From Primula veris (Eukaryota > Streptophyta > Magnoliopsida > Ericales > Primulaceae), in the NCBI GenBank assembly GCA_963682055.1, contig OY821744.1:7852835-7916834 (forward strand): a stretch of 64,000 bases of DNA, given 5' to 3'. Positions 58,617 through 64,000 of the stretch are shown here, one piece after another. Position 1 is the first letter of the stretch. Every line of letters starts with the position of its first letter. A program made the translations under genes and the position numbers. Below the pieces are notes generated by a model that searched no databases, had not been told where the DNA came from, and saw only the letters and a program-made list of their open reading frames with translations.

Positions 58617-59288
58617 GTGCAACCATGGGACAAGAGGCCAAACCACGGCGATTTCACTATAAATCCCTACCCAATAGATACTATAACTAGTTTTTGGGGG
58701 AAAAAAATCCTAACTTAGTTTTTGATAACAATGTTTTAGAAAACACTGGTTTTGGGAACAATCCTATAAATCCGAGCATTGGTGTACCTAAGAAGCTGAC
58801 TATTGTTGGCGGGAATGAGCCACAATACGACGGAAGCTCAAGTAGAGGACTCGAGCAAGCGCTCAATGGGATATTTCAAACGGAAAATCAAGGTGGTGAA
58901 GGTGTGCTTATGCATAACGACCAGGAGAACTACGGGTTGGAGCGGTTCTCTGTGCAACCATGGGACAAGAGGCCAAACCGTGGTGACTTCACTATAAATC
59001 CCTACTCAATAGATGGTATAACCTGATTTTGCAAAAAAAAAAAAATCTAACTTGGTTTTTGATAACAATGTTTTAGAAAACACTGGTTTTGGGAACAACC
59101 TTATAAATCTGAGCGTTGGTGTACCTAAGAAGCTGACTAATGTTGGCGGGAATGAGCCACAAGACGGCGGAAGCTCAAGTAGGGGACTCGAGCAAGCGTT
59201 CAATGGGATATTTCAAACGGAAAATCAAGGTGGTGAAGGTGAGCTTATGCATAACAACCTGGAGAACTACGGGTTGGACTGGACGAGC
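58617..59288 (+). repeat. 336-bp coding tandem repeat
   Basis: Two units, 58617-58951 and 58952-59288, share GTGCAACCATGGGACAAGAG at their starts and about 90% of the rest. Each encodes QPWDKRPN.GDFTINPY.ID..T, an AT-rich break, then FDNNVLENTGFGNN..N.S(I/V)GVPKKLT and SSRGLEQA.NGIFQTENQGG. A third, partial start lies at about 58380. The poly-A breaks shift the frame between blocks. Confidence 0.75.
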
Positions 59289-59333
59289 TATGATCAAATG
59301 CGATCACCGAATCCATTTGACGATTTAGACTAG

Positions 59334-60469
59334 GGCGTCATTATTCGTGCATGATTCTCTGAGGTATGTTTTACATTTTGGCGTGTGCAGATTGTTGATC
59401 TTAATTTTGAAATTTTTGTCTTTTCAGTTAGGCATGTAATTCAAATGAGTACTTTTATGGGGTGTTAGAGCAAGCACTACAACTTCCTTATTGTTTTTTC
59501 CAAATTTAACAAAAAATTAAACTTTTTTCCATTTTACATAACACTTTTACATTCACACAAAACATCAGCTAGCTTATAAACCTTCTTATTTTCCCTTTCT
59601 CCTTTTAATTAATTTTTTTATGTTAGCATAATGACATATCACCCTTGTAAAATAATATGAGTAAGGTTTTTACTTACTTTTATGTAAGAAACATTAGCTC
59701 ACCTTCAAATTTTGGAGATCTTTTAAAGGAACTTGATAATTGTGTTTTTTGCCAAAAAATAGTAACATTCCCCAAGATATAAAAGCTCATTTAATGTTGG
59801 TATCATTATCAGTGCAGGTACTTCAAGCGGTTTTTTAGCCCCTACAAGAAGAAAAGAGAAGATGTAGCTGAACAGAATGCAACAACAAGAATTTTAGATA
59901 CTTTTTGCTATAATTAGACCATTATAAATTATAATAGGGAGTAATTTTCTCCCTTGTACCAAATTTCTAGCTAATAATGATTGAAAAACTTGTAATAATA
60001 GGCATTTTATTGTGGAAATGCCTATAATATTGCTCTTTTTCAGTATCTATTTAAAGTGTAATAAATCTAGTAACTTTATGAAGTTAAACTTGTTAATTGG
60101 GAATTTTACCCTTTGGATGGATCTTGTCAGAATGAGGTTTGTTCTGTGTTTGGTTTAAATTAAATCTCATGCTTACTTTAAAAAAAAGAAGTGAAAACAG
60201 AAGGTCGGGGAAAGTTGGATATATTGATCTAATATGGAGTATGCATTATCGATATATATGTCAATTCGATGCTAAGTTAACATCATTTCGCTTTCAAAAT
60301 GGTCTTAAATAGCACAAAAATAAAACTTCCAATACGACATTAATATTGTTGTTTCTACAGTATCGAACTTGAATAAGCCTAAATAAAATTGTCTACATCC
60401 AGGTTTTTGAATTTGTGAAAGTACAACTGTATATGTCAAGATATACTATTTTCAATTCAAAGTATAAAA
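59334..60469. other. 3' flank, no clear gene
   Basis: It includes a possible terminal exon at about 59819-59866 (GTSSGFLAPTRRKEKM-stop after an ATCAGTGCAG acceptor). The rest is AT-rich with nothing recognised. Confidence 0.4.
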
Positions 60470-60870
60470 CTAGAAGAGAAGAAAAAGGCCTGATAGAGCA
60501 GGTGGGTTGTCCAAATCGAAGGAACACGGTTGAAGTGAAAATCGAGGACATGGAGACGAGTACAGTTGGTTTATTAATTTCTTGACGCTTACAGCTAGTT
60601 TCTGGTCTAGGAACTCGATAAGGGATGCCAGAAAGGTCACAATATCTGGTTGTTGGACATACAAGCTTGAAGATATATATTACTTTTAACTTAGATCCTT
60701 GTGAAAAGCAACGAAGCTTCTATATAGACAACCTGCAATATCGATATGATTTAAATATATATTGATAAGTACGGAAAACTTCTTCAGCATGTTTATGTGT
60801 AGGAAGGAAGGCTAATGATTTGTTGTTCACTACAATGTTGGGAATCTTGATTTATTTTTCTACTTGAAAG
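60470..60870 (-). pseudogene. broken paralog of the 39.5-kb ORF region
   Basis: The ATG at 60658-60660 (ATGTCCAACAAC) corresponds to the start of the ORF at 39527, but a TGA follows after seven codons. A longer overlapping frame begins only at TTG. The upstream part (60661-60870) is similar to 39518-39680. The solo LTR at 60890 lies in its promoter side. Confidence 0.35.
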
Positions 60871-60889
60871 TTGAAACAAACCTCTGTTA

Positions 60890-62129
60890 TGTTGGTTTTG
60901 TACTATATCGAAAATCAATAAAATATATAACAAATGACTGCAAAGGAAATAAACAATTTTATTTCTCATAATTGGAATATAAATTACAATTCCTAACTCA
61001 ACAGAATTAAAATTACACTAATTTAAATTTCAGACAGATTTAATATATATTATTAAACTGCTGGACTGAATTGTAATTGTTTGAAACTGTCAGACAGAAT
61101 AGTATATTACTAAACTGCTAGACTGTTTAACAATTAAAAGAAACTGCTAGACAGAATAGTATGATTACTAAATGTCTGGACTGTTTCTGTAAATAAAATA
61201 AATTACAGAACTGAAATATAAATTACAGAAAGTAATTACAGAATAGGAAATGACTGGAAAGTAAATACAGAAAGTAAACAGTACTGGAAAGTAATTACAA
61301 AAAAGAAACAATACTGAAATGAAATGGACAGAATAGTAAATGACTGAAAAATAAATAGCAGAAATTAAAAGAAGAGACAACTGCTGTACAGCGGTTCTCT
61401 CTCTCTAATGTGTATGCTATGCTGTGAGTTGTGATTGTTGTGTCTGAAATAAGAGGGGGAGTGCTGCCTTTTATAGGCTCTCTTGAAACCGCAGCCATAA
61501 TGGTCAATTAATTCTGGGAGTTACACCCCCAGAATCCGCCCCACTTTAATTTCTGAAACTGTTGCAATTTAATCTCATTTATTGCCGGCGTTTCAGTTGC
61601 TGGAAACTCTAGCGACTGCTTTTGTATTTTATACAAAAGTCCATTTTCAGATTTGACCCAAGACCCGAGACCTAAATCCCAAATCTCAAATCTCAAATCC
61701 CAAGCCCAAGCTTTGCGCGCCCGCGACCCGTGACCCGCGACCCGAGACACGAGCGAGCGTATGTGGTACACACTAATACTCTTAGATGTATGTGGACATG
61801 TTAGTTTAATAACTACATGGGTTGGTATTGTATATATATTATAAAATTAACTCTTAATCTTCCAATATGGGATAATCCGAAATGGTTTTTTCATTTACCA
61901 TTTCATTTTCCAGAATTGAGCTTTCGAGAGCCCAACTTTGAAGCCGATTAGTATTCACACCCATTCTCCGAATAGGTCATGCGATATACCGTTACGAAAC
62001 TCGTCACACGAGCTACTCAATCGCGTTGAGTAAAGTATTAAACACTCATCGTTGTCACATGTAATATCGACTCGAAGTTGGTCCTATGACCATTCAGAAA
62101 CACCCATGTTAATACATGTTTTTCCAACA
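60890..62129 (-). mobile_element. solo LTR of a second retrotransposon family
   Basis: Bounded by TGTTGGTTTTGT and TTTTTCCAACA and flanked by perfect 5-bp repeats TGTTA (60885-60889 and 62130-62134). On the minus strand a TATAAAAGG (about 61470) precedes a CT-rich start, which sets the orientation. It includes a GACCCG-rich tract (about 61660-61755) and repeated ATTACAGAA-type words. No sequence relation to the Sirevirus LTR is seen, apart from the ends. Confidence 0.9.
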
Positions 62130-62131
62130 TG

Positions 62132-62329
62132 TTATATAGTAGTTTTCAAGCAACATCCTTGGTAATATGCTAAAATTTTTTGTTCAAGTGTGAAGTTAGG
62201 AATTGTTTGGTAACCTTGATCATTTGTATCCTTTACTGGATTACGTATACTCTGCGCTATGTTACTCAGATGAATTTCATTTTTTGTTGCAGAGTTTTTT
62301 TTAGAAATCTTGATTCCGTCGCCAGACAT
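62132..62329 (-). CDS. unrecognised 65-codon ORF
   Basis: Begins MSGDGIKISKKNSATKNEIH and ends next to the solo LTR; its stop overlaps the target duplication. There is no known domain. It may be a gene fragment or chance. Confidence 0.2.
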   Translation of the reverse strand: MSGDGIKISKKNSATKNEIHLSNIAQSIRNPVKDTNDQGYQTIPNFTLEQKILAYYQGCCLKTTI

Positions 62330-62627
62330 GGTTCATAATCATATCTCTCAATACCATTCACAAAGGAGTAGTAACTCTTAACTTCCACATTTTTTATATA
62401 TTGTATCAAATTTGAAATAGGACACTAGCAGATGCATATATCAATTGCTTCAACTGTAAAAACAATATCTCCATATTTGCGGACAAGTTTAGATATTGTC
62501 AGGCGAAAGAAGTATGTAAACACTAAACACACAACATTTGCATCAAAACAAGCAAAAACACGAAAAGCACAAAAAATAAAAAATACAAACGATAAGCCCA
62601 ACTTATTTGATCATTTTACTACCTTCT

Positions 62628-62904
62628 TCAATCCGCCCACACTGTAGGTTGACTAGCATCAGTTAGTTTCCCCATCCAAGCTGGTGGTGCCATCCCAGTC
62701 TGCTCTTGAACCATCTTAAACGAAGGCGGCAACATCTTATAAACCCCTGCAATCTCATTCATAGCACTACTACCACCACCTCCGTTAGCCACGTCAGCAC
62801 CCCCGTTAGTCCAGACACTGATCTTTGGGTTCAGTCCCTTAACAGCCTCAGCGTTGATCTTGGCTATATCTTGATACATACCAATGTTTGAAATAGCGTT
62901 ATCT
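62628..62904 (-). pseudogene. FLOT: flotillin-like gene, C-terminal fragment cut by an LTR
   Basis: The frame reads ...[20 protein letters not shown] and continues with [13 protein letters not shown], a glycine-rich link, and [20 protein letters not shown], then APPAWMGKL, to a TGA at 62628. This matches the C-terminal end of plant flotillin-like proteins, which scaffold plasma-membrane microdomains. The N-terminal SPFH domain and coiled coils are absent: at 62905 the frame runs into an LTR end (TGTTGGGTCGATC). The gene may continue beyond the inserted elements outside the window. Confidence 0.8.
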
Positions 62905-63108
62905 GTTGGGTCGATCAGTCGAACACAAAGAAAAAAGGACAGAACTCAACCCGAGCACACACACAATTTGATAACGGAGTTCACCCGAATTGGCTACGTC
63001 TCCGGGCCGCTACACGTGGCACTTAATATTATTAAGAGGATTACAAACGTAATCTAGCTTGATCACAAACTATGGTTCTCTCGCAAATAGAACTCTCTCT
63101 TTACAATA
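62905..63108. mobile_element. LTR end fragment inserted in the flotillin gene
   Basis: It begins TGTTGGGTCGATCAGTCGAA directly at the break of the flotillin frame. At 63109 another LTR starts, so this one is interrupted or truncated by it. The family is not identified. Confidence 0.5.
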
Positions 63109-64000
63109 TGTTGGCCCGTGTGCGGCTAAACCTTAGAGGGGGGGGGGGGGGATGAATAAGGTTTATGGCGATTTTCACCTAATTAAAACTTAAGTGCAAC
63201 TAACACCCCAACTTACGCAATTCTAAGCTTACGCGTTAATAATCGTTAATAAATTCAAACGCAAGCAAGCAAGAATAAATATTTGCGGAAAATAAAAGTT
63301 TAAGGGAAGAAGATGACACCGTGATTTATAGAGGTTCGGCAAAACGCGCCTACGTCCTCTCCTCGGTACTACCGAGTATTTCACTAAAAATTCTTTTCCC
63401 GGATATTACAATCCTAATGAGCTAATCGAACGATTAAGCTCCCCCTCACTTTATGAGTGTCCCGAAATGAAAAACCTAGAGCTTTTAAGCTTCACTTGCT
63501 TACAAAGCCTCTACCCGATCACTCGCTCACAAAAATGAGTTTATAAAACACTCGTTACAAATTTTGTTACAATAATGTAACTACACTCACTATTCTAATT
63601 GCTTCTAGATAAGCTAACTTGTGAGTTTTTGATGATGATTGAGCTTGTATGGCTTTTTCTTCAATTTCCCTCTTTCTCGAATATTTTCACCAAAATGGTG
63701 ATTTTTAGGGTTTTTATGAGAGAGGTTGAAGAATGATGTTGTGTATGATAATTGGTGGTTTGGAAGAGAGATTGAGCTTGTATATGTAGACCAAAGGTCT
63801 GTTTTTCTGGGTTATGACCGTTGAAATGTTATAACAGCTCTTTTCCAGAATAAGCTGAAAAGCTGTTTTCGAAAACTACAGAAAACGATCGGTCGTTTTC
63901 TACAGTCGATCGGTCGTTTTACAGAAAACGATTGGTCATTTCTGAGTTTCGATCGATCGTTTTTCTTGTGGACTCTCTGGAAGAAATCAGAACAAAAACG
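63109..64000 (-). mobile_element. Sirevirus-family LTR, partial (window edge)
   Basis: It begins TGTTGGCCCGTG with a 14-bp G-run (63138-63151) and follows the LTR of the complete element block by block. Those blocks include the AACGCGCC(T)TACGTCCTCTC and CTCCCCCTCACTT sequences. Near the window end it has the motif array: ACGATCGGTCGT, TCGATCGGTCGT and variants from about 63884. The other boundary is outside the window. Confidence 0.85.

Larger units (their letters stand above)
54901..59333 (+). pseudogene. unrecognised multi-exon gene, partly broken
   Basis: First coding exon 54901-55000 (MSHNNFNQDMPSSEGGTGNS...) follows a TTTATGCAG acceptor and ends in phase 1 at AAG|GTACCC. Further phase-1 exons are 57960-58049 (APRVNTKAQDREDNEEVLII...), 58190-58309 and 58444-58563 (duplicates, AAKGKSVQ.(P/L)NGSSS.KH). 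The 336-bp coding repeat follows and ends ...SYDQMRSPNPFDDLD-stop at 59333. A further exon at about 59819-59866 could give TSSGFLAPTRRKEKM. Between the first and later exons, 55001-55220 and 56300-56530 look like Asn/Ser-rich coding sequence with one stop and a frameshift, split by a decayed LTR. No family is recognised. It may be a recent pseudogene or a gene that skips the damaged part. Confidence 0.35.

Noticed and set aside
1..64000. tRNA and rRNA genes
   Set aside because: No cloverleaf or box A/B pair was recognised by eye; the only tRNA-like word is the primer binding site at 49051-49062.

Overview
This window is nuclear DNA from a flowering plant, most likely a eudicot. It is AT-rich, its genes have GT-AG introns, and it holds plant-specific families: a CYP94 cytochrome P450, a full-length ABCB transporter, a divergent type I MADS-box gene and a plant flotillin. 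It also holds a Ty1/copia retrotransposon of the Sirevirus type. The species cannot be named from the sequence. Several of the longest reading frames begin at TTG, so I moved those starts to real ATG codons.

Layout. 1-978 (minus): 5' part of a CYP94A-like fatty-acid hydroxylase gene, cut by the window edge. 1617-2210 (minus): decayed pogo/Tigger transposase C-terminus. 4533-12913 (minus): complete 12-exon ABCB gene; the exons I placed join in frame to a 1256-residue protein with both nucleotide-binding domains intact. 14421-28363: direct tandem duplication of about 7 kb. Each copy has an intact intronless CAF1 deadenylase gene (17337-18278 and 24207-25148, plus). Each copy also contains an older internal duplication and the last exon of the next gene. 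28248-34063 (minus): that next gene, a five-exon type I MADS-like gene whose 4-kb first intron is packed with degenerate repeats.

From about 37.5 kb the window is dominated by LTR elements. There is a solo LTR at 37507-38761 with TSD TTATG. A complete, very young Sirevirus-like copia element lies at 40719-50253 (minus, TSD AGACC); it has gag, pol, a third ORF and an initiator-Met primer site, and it is nested between direct repeats that may be the LTRs of an older small element. A decayed LTR lies at 55226 to about 56280, another solo LTR at 60890-62129 (TSD TGTTA), and two nested LTR pieces at 62905-64000 truncate a flotillin gene. Between these, 51.6-59.9 kb carries a multi-exon, partly broken gene I cannot name, with duplicated exons and a 336-bp coding repeat.

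The most interesting signal is a near-palindromic motif, ACGATCGGTCGT. It is clustered six times in each LTR of the young copia element and six times again in front of its third ORF. It occurs eight times in the related solo LTR and again in the LTR at the window end. The related LTR at 55.2 kb has a different near-palindrome (ACAACGTGTTGT) at the matching place. The leader of the third ORF also carries two telo-boxes and CT-rich sequence, which suggests that this ORF may have its own promoter.
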